Below are positions 10,356-20,765 of a stretch of 64,000 nucleotides of DNA, piece after piece. Within the stretch, counting starts at the first letter, position 1. Each line of letters begins with the position of its first letter. The DNA lies in assembly GCA_039809495.1 (NCBI GenBank), contig JBDHVC010000020.1:3061-67060 (forward strand). Direction: 5' to 3'. The notes under the pieces are model-generated. The model searched no databases and was not told where the DNA came from. It saw only the letters and a program-made list of their open reading frames with translations. Source of the stretch: JAFLCL01 sp039809495 (GTDB lineage Bacteria > Myxococcota_A > Polyangia > Polyangiales > Sandaracinaceae). The position numbers and the translations under genes were made by a program.

Positions 10356-11614
10356 CAGCATCCTCCGCCATCGTCCCCTGGGACGACGATCCGAACATCG
10401 ACGGTGTCGAGCCGCGCGCGCGACGACTCCCGGATCACCACGCGCGCGGGGATCTCCCGGCGCTCCCGCGCGGGGGGCAGGGAGCTGAGATCGAGCTCGA
10501 GCTCGAAGGTCAGCGTCGTCCCCGGCCGCACGCCGTGGAACGTCGTCGCGTCCATCGAGGCGATGCCCGAGGGCGGCTCCGCCAGGGCGGGCCGCAGCGC
10601 GCGAACGAGCGTGCGCGCGTCGATCGCGTCACCCGGACGATCCTCGAGGATCGCGTCGACCTCGAGCGGGACGTCTTCGGCCAGCCGCTCGATCGCCCGG
10701 ACGACATCGTCGCCGATCCCGCCGCCGTCGCCCCCGATGTCGAAGGCGAGCGGCTCACCGCTCGCGTCGATCGCGCCGCTGTCTCGCGCGACCGCGCGGA
10801 GGTGCGCCATCGGGGCGCCCCCCGGCGGATCGGAGGCCCCGAGCCCGATGACGAGGGCGTCGATCGCCTGGAGCGCGTCGATCATCTGGGCGTAGCGATG
10901 AGGCTCGGGCGTGAACGCGTAGTCCGAGATGGGCGGGACGCCTGGCGGCCCGTTGTGGAGCGGCGCGTCGGTGACGAGCAGGATCACGTGGAACGCGTCG
11001 GGCCGAAAGCACGCGCCCCCGACGCCGCCCGTGGCGCACCCGAAGCTCGGCGCGATGAAGGGCTCGAGCCCCGCCCCGGTCGCCACCTGGAAGAGCGCCT
11101 CCGTGCCGGCCTCGGGGACGTCTCGGTTGCCCCACGTCGGGATGCGCTCGAGCGCGGCCTCGATGCGCCCGATGTCGCTCGTGATCTGCGCGCGGAGCGC
11201 GTAGGGGCCGACGTCGTCGCCCGGCCAGGCGTGCGGCGCCACCGGGAACTCGCCGTAGAGCGCCACGCCGAAGGAGGCGTCCGGGATCGCGGCTCGGATC
11301 CCCGGGACCACGCGCTCGCGCAGCCCCCGTCGGACGCCCTGGATCTCGTCCGTCATGCTGGCGGTGGCGTCGATCACGAACATCACGTCGGCGACGCGCA
11401 GGTGGGCCGGCGTCGACAGGCGCGCGAGGACGCGCTCGGCGCCCACGGGCGCCTCGATGCAGAGCGTCGGCGGCGTGAACGCGTCGGGGACGACGGCCGC
11501 GTCGGTCGAGGCGTCGGGCGCGTCGAGCGCCGTCTTGGCGCCGCACCCGAGCGAGAGCGCCCCAGCGCAGACCACGCCGACGAGCGCGCGCCGCGACGCC
11601 ACGCGCGCGCGCAC
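10355..11614 (-). CDS. Von Willebrand factor A domain lipoprotein, paralogue 2
   Basis: This is the second of three tandem paralogues, 419 residues from a GTG start. The GTG lies one base after the TGA of paralogue 3 and directly opens a signal peptide ending SLGC, then GAKTALDAPDA. The MIDAS segment is FVIDATASMTD, again DxTxS. Shared family segments include LLVTDAPLHNGPPG and LAFDIGGDGGGIGDDVVRAIERL. The protein ends in a Cys after VPGDDGGG; paralogue 3 ends the same way. A longer frame upstream would overlap paralogue 3 and lacks a signal sequence. It is probably surface or periplasmic and lipid-anchored. Partner and ligand unknown. Confidence 0.78.
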   Translation of the reverse strand: MRARVASRRALVGVVCAGALSLGCGAKTALDAPDASTDAAVVPDAFTPPTLCIEAPVGAERVLARLSTPAHLRVADVMFVIDATASMTDEIQGVRRGLRERVVPGIRAAIPDASFGVALYGEFPVAPHAWPGDDVGPYALRAQITSDIGRIEAALERIPTWGNRDVPEAGTEALFQVATGAGLEPFIAPSFGCATGGVGGACFRPDAFHVILLVTDAPLHNGPPGVPPISDYAFTPEPHRYAQMIDALQAIDALVIGLGASDPPGGAPMAHLRAVARDSGAIDASGEPLAFDIGGDGGGIGDDVVRAIERLAEDVPLEVDAILEDRPGDAIDARTLVRALRPALAEPPSGIASMDATTFHGVRPGTTLTFELELDLSSLPPARERREIPARVVIRESSRARLDTVDVRIVVPGDDGGGC

Positions 11615-11615
11615 C

Positions 11616-12887
11616 TCAACACCCCGATCCGTCGATACCCGGCACCACGATCTCGATGATGCGGGAGCCGAGGCGCTGGTGTCCATCGGCCCGAAAGACG
11701 ATCTCGAGGAGGAAGCGCTGGGGCCCAGCCCCGGGGGCGACGACGTCGTTGCGCAAGACGAGCTGGAAGACGACGCGCGTCCCGGTGCGGACGCGACGGA
11801 AGACCCCGGCCGCGAAGTCGATCTCCCCGACGCCGCTCATCGGCTCGGCCCGCAGCGGCAGGACGCGATCGACGAAGCCGCGCGGATCGACGCCGTCGCC
11901 CGGGACGGGATCGACGAGCTCGGTGTCGATGTCGAATTCGATCACGCTCGCGAGCGTGCGGATCGACTCGATCACGCCCTCGCTCAGGCGGTTGCCGCTC
12001 TCGCCGATGTCGAAGACGAGGGGCGCTCCGTGATCGACCGCGCCCGTGTCGCGCGCGATCGCCTCGAGGTCGCGGCGCCCCTCACCGTAGCCGGAGTAGA
12101 GGCCCATGACGCGGATGCCGTGCTCGTCGAGCGCCGCGACGGCGTCGGCGTACGTCGCGGGGCGCACGGGGAGGCTGCACGTGTAGGGGTTCGACCCCGA
12201 GGGCCCGTTGTGGAAGGGCGCGTCGGTGAAGAGCAAGACCACCGGCAGCGCGTCGTCGCGGAAGCACGGGTAGCCGAAGCCGCCCCGCGGGCACCCGAGG
12301 CTCGGCTCCACGAAGGGCGGTAAGCCAGCGCCGGTCGCGAGCTGAAAGAGCGCCTCGACCTGGGCCTCGGGCGCGTCGCCGCCCGCGGTCGTCGAGATCG
12401 AGCCGACCGCCGCCTGCACGCGCCCGATGTCGTCCGTCGTGGGGAGCACGAGCGAGAAGGGGACGTCGCTCGGGCTCCCGCAGGGCGAGTACGCGAAGTC
12501 CGCGAACGTCGCCACGCCGATGCGCGCGTCGGGGATCGTCCGGCGGATCCCGGGGACGAGGCGATCGCGGAGGTTCGACTTGATCTGATCGATCTCGCCG
12601 TCCATCGACGCGGTGACGTCGACGAGGAACACCACGTCGGCGCGGCCGACCTCGACCTCCGTGTCGAGCGGGAGCTCGACGGGGCCCGCGTCGGGCAAGA
12701 GCTCGATGCACGGGACGCCCGCGTCCGTGCCCGCGTCGATCGACGCGTCGACGCGAGCGTCCGGCACGTCGAGCCCCGTCTTGGACCCGCAGCCGATCGC
12801 GAGGAGCGACGCGCAGAGGCCGACCCCGCTCGCCCACGCGAGCGCTCGCCGACGTTCACCGACGCACGCTGACGGCGCGCTCCGCAT
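11616..12887 (-). CDS. Von Willebrand factor A domain lipoprotein, paralogue 3 (first gene of the trio)
   Basis: The 423-residue protein has a signal peptide ending LLAIGC followed by GSKTGLDVPDA. The VWA domain opens with FLVDVTASMDGEI. Shared segments are LLFTDAPFHNGPSG, GLYSGYGEGRRDLEAIARDTG and VFDIGESGNRLSEGVIESIRTL. The C-terminus is VVPGIDGSGC. All three paralogues share the length, the anchor motif (Cys-Gly-x-Lys-Thr-x-Leu), the MIDAS variant and a C-terminal Cys region, so they arose by tandem duplication. As the first gene on the minus strand, it probably carries the promoter: TACACG lies about ten bases upstream of the ATG. Confidence 0.8.
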   Translation of the reverse strand: MRSAPSACVGERRRALAWASGVGLCASLLAIGCGSKTGLDVPDARVDASIDAGTDAGVPCIELLPDAGPVELPLDTEVEVGRADVVFLVDVTASMDGEIDQIKSNLRDRLVPGIRRTIPDARIGVATFADFAYSPCGSPSDVPFSLVLPTTDDIGRVQAAVGSISTTAGGDAPEAQVEALFQLATGAGLPPFVEPSLGCPRGGFGYPCFRDDALPVVLLFTDAPFHNGPSGSNPYTCSLPVRPATYADAVAALDEHGIRVMGLYSGYGEGRRDLEAIARDTGAVDHGAPLVFDIGESGNRLSEGVIESIRTLASVIEFDIDTELVDPVPGDGVDPRGFVDRVLPLRAEPMSGVGEIDFAAGVFRRVRTGTRVVFQLVLRNDVVAPGAGPQRFLLEIVFRADGHQRLGSRIIEIVVPGIDGSGC

Positions 12888-12952
12888 CTCCCTCGTGTAG
12901 CGCCCCCGGCGAGGGGCGTCGAGGGCACGGACCTCTCGCGCGCGCCGCGCGG

Positions 12953-13393
12953 TCAGTGTCGGCGCTGGCCGATCACGGCGAGCACCCCGCGGCGCGGATC
13001 GAGCGCGACGACCCGCAGCGCGCGGAGGCCCGCGAGGAAGAGCTCGGTCGAGGCCTGCTCGAGCGCGATCGGCGGCTCTCGCCACCCGAGGCGCGCCACC
13101 CGCTCGAGGACGCCGCGAACGCCCGGCGTCGGGCTCGCGAAGACGTGCGCACCGAGCGCGCCGAGCGGCAGGGCCTCGAGCCAGCGCGCGACGTCGTCTC
13201 GGCCCGGCGCGCCGAACGCGACCCCGCCCCTTGGCGGCGCGCTGGCGGCCTCGAGCGCGACGAGCGGGAGCCCCGCGGCGTCGAGCGCCCACGGCGCGCG
13301 GCCGAGGCGAACGAAGGCGCCGCTCGTCGGGGCCTCGAGCTCACGCGTCGCGACCTCGATCGCGCGCGCGAGCCGCTCGGGCGCGGCGCTCAC
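12953..13393 (-). CDS. Small conserved-looking cytoplasmic protein of unknown function
   Basis: The 146-residue protein has no signal peptide or membrane span. It is Ala/Leu/Arg-rich and ends with RALRVVALDPRRGVLAVIGQRRH. I do not recognise a family. The alternating short helices and strands would fit a small alpha/beta fold such as a roadblock-like domain, but no diagnostic motif is seen. Its ATG overlaps the stop of the upstream CorC/CNNM gene by four bases, so coupled expression with that gene is likely. Confidence 0.6.
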   Translation of the reverse strand: MSAAPERLARAIEVATRELEAPTSGAFVRLGRAPWALDAAGLPLVALEAASAPPRGGVAFGAPGRDDVARWLEALPLGALGAHVFASPTPGVRGVLERVARLGWREPPIALEQASTELFLAGLRALRVVALDPRRGVLAVIGQRRH

Positions 13394-14766
13394 CGCGAGC
13401 CCGCTCCCGGCTCGCTCGCGGCGGGGCGGCTCGAGACGCGGTCGTGCTCTCCGCTCTTGCTCGACGCGCGGGGCGGCGCCGGAGCGTCGGGGACGGGCGT
13501 GCGGCGCACGAGCTCGAGGCGTCGCACGCGCTTCTCGTCCGCCTCCTTCACCGTGATCTCGACGTCCCCGAGCCGAAGCGTCTCGCCGACACCGGGGACG
13601 CGCCCGAGCTGCTCGACGACGATCCCGCCGAGCGACTCCGCGCGCTCGTGCCGATCCGCGAGGTCGACGTCGAGCACGTCGTCGACGTCGTGGATGGAGA
13701 CGCGCGCGTCCGCGACGAAGCGCCCCGGCTCCACCTCGGTGAGCAGGCTCTCCTCCGCGTCGTGCTCGTCCTGGATCTCGCCGACGATCTCCTCGAGGAT
13801 GTCCTCGAGCGTCACGATGCCGGCCGTCCCGCCGAATTCGTCGATCACCACGGCGAGGTGCTGGTGGCGCGCCTGCATCTCGCGGAGGAGCACGCCGATC
13901 TTCTGCGTCTCGGGGACGAAGAGGGCGTTGCGTCGCACGAGCGGCAGGACGTCGGTCGTGCCCTCGCGCTCGGCGTGGAAGAGATCCTTGGCGTGGAGGA
14001 TGCCCTCCACCTTGTCGATCCGGTCTCGGTAGGCGGGGAAGCGGCTGTGCCCCTCGGCGATGACCTGATCGACCAGCGCGGAGAAGGGGCGGCCGAGATC
14101 GAGCGCGATCATCCGGGTGCGAGGGACCATCACCTCGCGCACCATCGTGTCCTTGAATTCGAGCACGTTCATCAGGAGCTCCGCCTGCTCCTCGGCGAGC
14201 GTGCCCTCCTCCTCGTGGCGCTCGAGCATGTGCTCGACCTCCCGCTCGGCGATCTCCGAGGAGACGGGCGAGGGCTCGCGCGCGAACCGAGCGGTGCCCC
14301 GCGCGACCAGCGAGACGGGGAAGCCGAGCGGCGCGAGCACGAGCTCGAGCGGCCGGCAGGCGCGGAGCAGGGGGAGCGCGATCTGGTTGGCGCGACGGCG
14401 CGCGAGGGTCTGCGCCGTCTCCGCGAGGATCGCGTAGGCCATCGCCGAGGTCCCGACCGCCAAGAACACGCCGAGATCGTCGAGGACGGACATCACGAGG
14501 TGGGCGGTGAACGCCGCGACCGCCGCGATGGCGAGCACCCGCCCGGAGAGCAGCCGCGCGCGCACCACGTCGCGCTCCTCGAGCAGGCGGCCCGCCGTCG
14601 CGCCGTCCTTGCCGCCCCCGTCGCGGATCGCCATGAGGCGCTCCTCGGGCAGCTCGTTGAGCGCCGCCGTGAGCGCGGAGAGCACCGCGCCGACGAGCGC
14701 GAAGGAGACGAGGGCGAGGATGGAGAGCCCCGAGCCTCCGAGTGGAGCTGGCGCGTCACTTGGCAC
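13390..14766 (-). CDS. CNNM/CorC (hemolysin C) family transporter-like protein
   Basis: The 458-residue protein has the standard order of this family: an N-terminal CNNM membrane domain (about 10-150), a CBS-domain pair (about 205-330) and a C-terminal CorC_HlyC domain (about 345-425). Recognisable pieces are EFKDTMVREVMVPRTRM at the start of the CBS pair, VIDEFGGTAGIVTLEDILEE at its end, and LGGIVVEQLGRVPGVGE in the last domain. Relatives mediate Mg or Co efflux or act as regulators. The tail after 430 is low complexity. The start is GTG, with TAGCAT nine bases upstream. Confidence 0.88.
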   Translation of the reverse strand: MPSDAPAPLGGSGLSILALVSFALVGAVLSALTAALNELPEERLMAIRDGGGKDGATAGRLLEERDVVRARLLSGRVLAIAAVAAFTAHLVMSVLDDLGVFLAVGTSAMAYAILAETAQTLARRRANQIALPLLRACRPLELVLAPLGFPVSLVARGTARFAREPSPVSSEIAEREVEHMLERHEEEGTLAEEQAELLMNVLEFKDTMVREVMVPRTRMIALDLGRPFSALVDQVIAEGHSRFPAYRDRIDKVEGILHAKDLFHAEREGTTDVLPLVRRNALFVPETQKIGVLLREMQARHQHLAVVIDEFGGTAGIVTLEDILEEIVGEIQDEHDAEESLLTEVEPGRFVADARVSIHDVDDVLDVDLADRHERAESLGGIVVEQLGRVPGVGETLRLGDVEITVKEADEKRVRRLELVRRTPVPDAPAPPRASSKSGEHDRVSSRPAASEPGAGSR

Positions 14767-14775
14767 GATCGATCG

Positions 14776-14804
14776 ATGCTAGCGAGGATCGCGCGCGGCG
14801 CAAA
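14776..14804 (-). promoter_or_regulatory. Predicted promoter of the CorC/CNNM gene
   Basis: On the minus strand TTTGCG, a 17-base spacer and TAGCAT precede the GTG by nine bases. This is one of the few boxes here with a plausible -35. Confidence 0.5.
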
Positions 14805-14819
14805 GCTCCCCCGCGCGTG

Positions 14820-15595
14820 TCACCCGACCCGCCGGATCGCGCCGCTCGCGAGCAGCTCCTGCAGCATCTTGAGCGCCTCGTGCCGAGGCATGCCGGAGAG
14901 ATCGACGAGCTCGTCGATCGTCGTCGTGCCGTCGATGCGCGAGAAGAGGAACCCCGCGCGGTGATCGAGCCCGAGCCAGCGCACGTCCGCGCCCTCGACG
15001 TTCACGCCGAAGATCGCTCGGAGCCCGCCGAGGCGCGCCAGATAGAAGTGCTCGAGCCGCGCCCGCGCGCTCACCGCGACCTCGTTCGCCTCCCGGTCGT
15101 CGGGATCCTGCCCGAGCACGAGCTCGGCCGCGCGCAAGGCCCCCGTGAAGTCGCCGAGCGCGAGCCGATCGTGCATCTCGCGCGCGAGATCCGGGGGGCC
15201 CGGCGGCGGCGGGCGGGAGTGCACCGACACGAGCCGGATCGTGTCGCTCGAGTCGCTCGAGCGCCGCGTCGGCGCGGGCGGCGGCTCGACCCCGCTCGAG
15301 CCCCACACGTCGAGCGACGCCTCGCGCCCCTCGTCGGGCGAGGAGGCCTCTGGCGCGGTCGGCCCCTCGACGCCGCGACCACGCCCCGCCGGCAGCCTCA
15401 GCTCGAAGGGCTCCTCGTCCTCCCCGAGCGGCCCCGGCGCTCGCTCCGGATCGCTCGGCAGGCTCAGCGTCGGCCCCTCCACGCGGAGGGTGATCCGCTT
15501 GCGTGGACGCGGGGCCCGCGGGCTCACGGCGGGCTTCGCGTCGACGGCGGGGGCGCGAGCGCTCGGGCGACGACCATCCCCCTCACCCATCGCGC

Positions 15596-15599
<4 letters not shown>
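14820..15599 (-). CDS. SRxDG-domain protein encoded next to dnaK
   Basis: The 259-residue protein has a disordered, Pro/Arg/Ser-rich first half. The C-terminal part (about 130-259) has helical pairs and then FLFSRIDGTTTIDELVDLSGMP, continuing as a winged-helix-like segment. That segment is clearly related to the N-terminus of the J-domain protein encoded on the other side of dnaK. Function is unknown. The GTG start overlaps the dnaK stop by four bases (GTGA). An ATG nine bases further in is an alternative. No signal peptide, so it is probably cytoplasmic and works with this DnaK. Confidence 0.65.
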
Positions 15600-17422
<1,823 letters not shown>

Positions 17423-17432
17423 CAGGCCCCTG

Positions 17433-17462
17433 GGTATCCCCGAAGTCGGGGGACCGAGTCAA
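17433..17462 (-). promoter_or_regulatory. Predicted dnaK promoter with inverted repeat in the spacer
   Basis: On the minus strand TTGACT and GATACC are separated by 18 bases and end 10 bases before the dnaK ATG. The spacer contains the perfect inverted repeat CCCCGA-ag-TCGGGG (17438-17451). It is a possible operator and is unlike CIRCE. Confidence 0.55.
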
Positions 17463-17570
17463 GGATGGCCGCGGGGCGCCGTCGGTTTTTCATCGCCTTC
17501 GCGCGACGACTCGGATACGCTTCGCTGCGGGCGTCGAGGGGTCGTCGGTGCCCTCCAGCGAGGGACTCGT

Positions 17571-19688
17571 TTGGGAGAGATCAAGAGCAGAGTTGCGGTG
17601 CTCGTGCGGGGAAAGGATCCTCGATCGCTGCCGCTCACGCCGATCGAGGGCTTCGTGCTCTCGCGGCTCGATGGCATCGCGACCGTCGCAGACGTCGCCG
17701 ACCTCACCGGTCAGTCGCTCGGCGCCGTGCTCGAGACGCTCGAGAGGCTCGCCGGGCTCGACCTCGTCGAGTGGACCGACGACGCGAGCGGGCTGCCGCG
17801 GCGCGCCTCGCGTCACGCGACCCGCTCCATCGACGGGAGCGCCTCGCCGAGCCCCGCGGCGCGAGGAACGGGCCTTGGGGCGACGGAGGTCTTCGAGGCG
17901 CCCTCGATCCCCGCCCCGAGCGACGCGAACGGCGCCTTTGCGACGCGAGCGCGCGAGGCGAGCGCGACCTCGAGCGAGCGGCCCTCGCCCAAGCGGCCCT
18001 CCGGGGTCCACTTCGAGAGCGTCCGGCTCGGCCTGGCCATGGGCATCGAGACCGTCGAGGCGCGGCCCTCGCGGCCCCCGAGGACGATCCCCACGCTGCG
18101 GAGCGCGAGCGGGACCCTCCTGGCGCCGACCGAATTCGCGACCGCGCGAGCGCCTCAGTCCCCGATCGTGGATGGTGGCCAGTCGGCCCACGCCTCGGGA
18201 GAGCCTCCCCACGCGCAGGCGGCGAGCGAGCCAAGTCAGTCTCGCGGCGGCGCGGGCGACCCCCTCGACGTGCCCCCCGCCATGCCCGAGCCTCGCTCGC
18301 GCGAGCCCGAGCGCCCCCGCGAGCCCACGGCCGATCCGAAGGACGAAGGCTCGGCGACCGGGGGCGGCGCGGCGACCGGCGCGAGGGCCTCGAGCGAGGC
18401 CGCGCCCCCGCGCGACGAGGGCGCGAGCGAGGCCCCCGAGCACGCCCTCTCCGCGGAGCGCCGGAGCCGCATCGACGAGCTCTATCGGCTGGCCGATCTC
18501 CTGGATCACTACCAAGTGCTCGGCCTCGCGCGCTCGGCGGATCGCGCCAAGGTGAAGAGCGCCTACTTCGAGCTCTCGAAGCAGTTCCACCCGGACACCG
18601 CGTTCCGCAAGGACGTCGGCGCGTACCGCCAGAAGATGGAGGTCGTCTTCAAGCGGCTGACGGAGGCCTACGACGTCCTCTCGAAGAAGAAGCTCCGCGC
18701 CGAGTACGACGCCTACCTCGCGCGCTCGGAGGCGAGCGAGGTGCTCGAGCAAGTGCTCGCGGCCTCGCCTCCCCCGAGCCCGACGGACGCTCCTCCCGCG
18801 TCGAGCCGAGCCTCCGCGAACGGATCGGCCTCCGCGCCCCGCGACGCCGGCTCGAGCGGCGCTTGGGGTGAGGCCCCGTCCGCGCGGGGCGCGAGCGCCG
18901 CGTCATCGCCCCGAGACGAGCCGGCCGCCGCGCGGGCGCCCGATCCCGCTCGGATCAGCGCGTCGGCGAGCCCGCGTCGCGCCCTCTACGAGAGCGAGGA
19001 CGCGAAGCAGCGAGCGCAAGAGCTCCTCAAGCGGCGGCTCGGCTCGGCGCGAACGACGATGCGTGGGCCCATGAGCGCCCCGCCCGCCGAGCCGGCCGCG
19101 CCGAAGAGCCGGGAGCAGCTCGCCCGCGAGCTCGCCGCGAGCGTCAAGATGGCCGAGCGCATCACCGGGCCGCTCGACGTCGGGGCGCGCCACGTGTCCG
19201 AGGCGCGACGGCGACGCGCGATGGGCGAGCTGAGCGAGGCGCTCAAGGCCTATCGCCTCGCCGTGGCGCTCGCGCCGACGGACGAGCGGCTGCGCGCCGA
19301 GCACGACGCGACGGCGTTCGAGCTCGCCGTCTCGCTCGCGGACACCTACGCGCAGCAGGCCGAGTACGAAGAGCAGCATCACAAGTGGGCCGCGGCCGCC
19401 CTCTCGTGGCAGAAGGTGGTCGCGGGACGCCCCGACGACGCGCGCTCGCACTGGCGCTGCGCGAACGCGCTCCTCTCCTCGTCGGGCGACGCGAAGCAGG
19501 CCCTGCGGCTCGCCCAGCGCGCGGTCGAGCTCGATCCGACCGGGATCATCGCGCTCCGCACGCTCGGCCGCGCCTACCTCGCGGCGGGCATGACGCTCAA
19601 CGCGCGGCGCGAGCTCGCCCGCGCCCTCGAGCTCGCGCCCCACGATCCCGCCATCCGGGATCTCCTCCAAGCGATCGAGGCGTCCTGA
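17571..19688 (+). CDS. J-domain co-chaperone with N-terminal SRxDG domain and C-terminal TPRs
   Basis: The 705-residue protein begins with a small winged-helix-like domain (about 20-65: FVLSRLDGIATVADVADLTG) shared with the gene downstream of dnaK. A long disordered linker follows. A J domain (about 309-375) contains the HPD signature at 340-342, preceded by YFELSKQF and followed by LTEAYDVLSKKKLRAEYD. The C-terminus (about 535-705) is built of TPR-like helix pairs (ALKAYRLAVALAPTDE, ALRLAQRAVELDPT). No Gly/Phe or zinc-finger region is present, so it is a class C J-protein that would recruit DnaK to a TPR partner. The TTG start was chosen because GAGGG lies six bases upstream; no ATG fits. 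Confidence 0.8.
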   Translation: MGEIKSRVAVLVRGKDPRSLPLTPIEGFVLSRLDGIATVADVADLTGQSLGAVLETLERLAGLDLVEWTDDASGLPRRASRHATRSIDGSASPSPAARGTGLGATEVFEAPSIPAPSDANGAFATRAREASATSSERPSPKRPSGVHFESVRLGLAMGIETVEARPSRPPRTIPTLRSASGTLLAPTEFATARAPQSPIVDGGQSAHASGEPPHAQAASEPSQSRGGAGDPLDVPPAMPEPRSREPERPREPTADPKDEGSATGGGAATGARASSEAAPPRDEGASEAPEHALSAERRSRIDELYRLADLLDHYQVLGLARSADRAKVKSAYFELSKQFHPDTAFRKDVGAYRQKMEVVFKRLTEAYDVLSKKKLRAEYDAYLARSEASEVLEQVLAASPPPSPTDAPPASSRASANGSASAPRDAGSSGAWGEAPSARGASAASSPRDEPAAARAPDPARISASASPRRALYESEDAKQRAQELLKRRLGSARTTMRGPMSAPPAEPAAPKSREQLARELAASVKMAERITGPLDVGARHVSEARRRRAMGELSEALKAYRLAVALAPTDERLRAEHDATAFELAVSLADTYAQQAEYEEQHHKWAAAALSWQKVVAGRPDDARSHWRCANALLSSSGDAKQALRLAQRAVELDPTGIIALRTLGRAYLAAGMTLNARRELARALELAPHDPAIRDLLQAIEAS

Positions 19689-19733
19689 CGCGCGGCGTGG
19701 CTCGACCTCACCAGCTCCTGATAGAAGGGGCCC

Positions 19734-20660
19734 ATGGGACTCCGCCACTTCCGCACGCTCCTCGACCTCTCGCGGGACGAGCTCGCCTCGATCCTGCGCC
19801 GCGCGCGCGTGCTCCGCGCGAGGCGCGGGGCGCCGGACGAGCCGAAGGCGCTCGCGGGCAAGAGCGTCGCGATCATCTTCGAGAAGGCCTCGACGCGAAC
19901 CCGCGTCTCCTTCGAGGTCGGCGTCTTCGAGCTCGGCGGGCTCCCCGTCACGCTCATCGCGCGGGACACGCAGATCGGGCGCGGCGAGCCGATCGAGGAC
20001 ACGGCGCGCATGCTGAGCGGGTTCGTCCACGCGATCGTGTGCCGCACGTTCGGCCACGATCGGATCGAGGCGCTCGCCGAGCACGCGAGCGTGCCCGTCA
20101 TCAACGCCCTCACCGACGACTACCACCCCTGCCAGCTTCTCGCCGATCTCCAGACGGTCGGCGCGGCGTTCGATCGGGACGGCGCGGACCTCGCGGGGCT
20201 GCGCGTCGCGTGGATCGGCGACGGGAACAACATGGCGCACTCGTGGATCAACGCGGCGGCGCTGACCGGCCTCGAGCTCACCCTCGCCTGCCCGGAGGGC
20301 TACCGCCCGAGCCCCGCGATCGTCGAGCGGGCGCGCGAGCGGGGCGCGAGGCTGCGGATCGTCGCCGATCCGAGAGAGGCGGCGGCGGGCGCCCACGTCG
20401 TGACGACCGACGTGTGGGCCTCGATGGGCCAAGAGGACGAGGCCGCCGAGCGGCGGCGCGCGTTCGCGGGCTACCTCGTCGACGCCTCGCTCATGCGCCT
20501 CGCCGATCCGAGCGCGATCTTCCTCCACTGCCTGCCCGCCCATCGCGGAGAGGAGGTCGCGGCGGAGGTGATCGACGGGCCGCAGAGCCGCGTCTTCGAG
20601 GAGGCCGAGAACCGCCTCCACGCCCAGAAGGCGCTGCTCGAGTGGCTCATGGCGCGCTGA
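19734..20660 (+). CDS. argF: Ornithine carbamoyltransferase
   Basis: The 308-residue enzyme transfers the carbamoyl group to ornithine, giving citrulline in arginine synthesis. Diagnostic motifs are the carbamoyl phosphate loop EKASTRTRVSFE (STRTR at 53-57), DDYHPCQ, the ornithine-binding region WIGDGNNMAHSW, and HCLPAHRGEEV near the end. AGAAGGGG provides a ribosome-binding site before the ATG. It lies upstream of argD on the same strand with a 105-base gap, suggesting a small arginine cluster. Confidence 0.96.
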   Translation: MGLRHFRTLLDLSRDELASILRRARVLRARRGAPDEPKALAGKSVAIIFEKASTRTRVSFEVGVFELGGLPVTLIARDTQIGRGEPIEDTARMLSGFVHAIVCRTFGHDRIEALAEHASVPVINALTDDYHPCQLLADLQTVGAAFDRDGADLAGLRVAWIGDGNNMAHSWINAAALTGLELTLACPEGYRPSPAIVERARERGARLRIVADPREAAAGAHVVTTDVWASMGQEDEAAERRRAFAGYLVDASLMRLADPSAIFLHCLPAHRGEEVAAEVIDGPQSRVFEEAENRLHAQKALLEWLMAR

Positions 20661-20749
20661 CGACGGCCCCGATCGGCCGGGAAGCCGCGTGTTCGGCGAG
20701 GGCGGCGCGCGCGCCCCGCTCCCCTCGTCGCAACCCGCCCGAGAAGTGG

Positions 20750-20755
20750 TATCGC
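20750..20755 (+). promoter_or_regulatory. Predicted -10 box (TATCGC) of argD
   Basis: TATCGC, followed by T, lies ten bases before the argD ATG in the gap after argF. argD may therefore have its own start. Confidence 0.35.
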
Positions 20756-20765
20756 TCGGCTCACC

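Noticed and set aside
12860..12890. GCTGACGGCGCGC resembling the stop-proximal head motif
   Set aside because: It lies inside the coding start of VWA paralogue 3, not after a stop codon.
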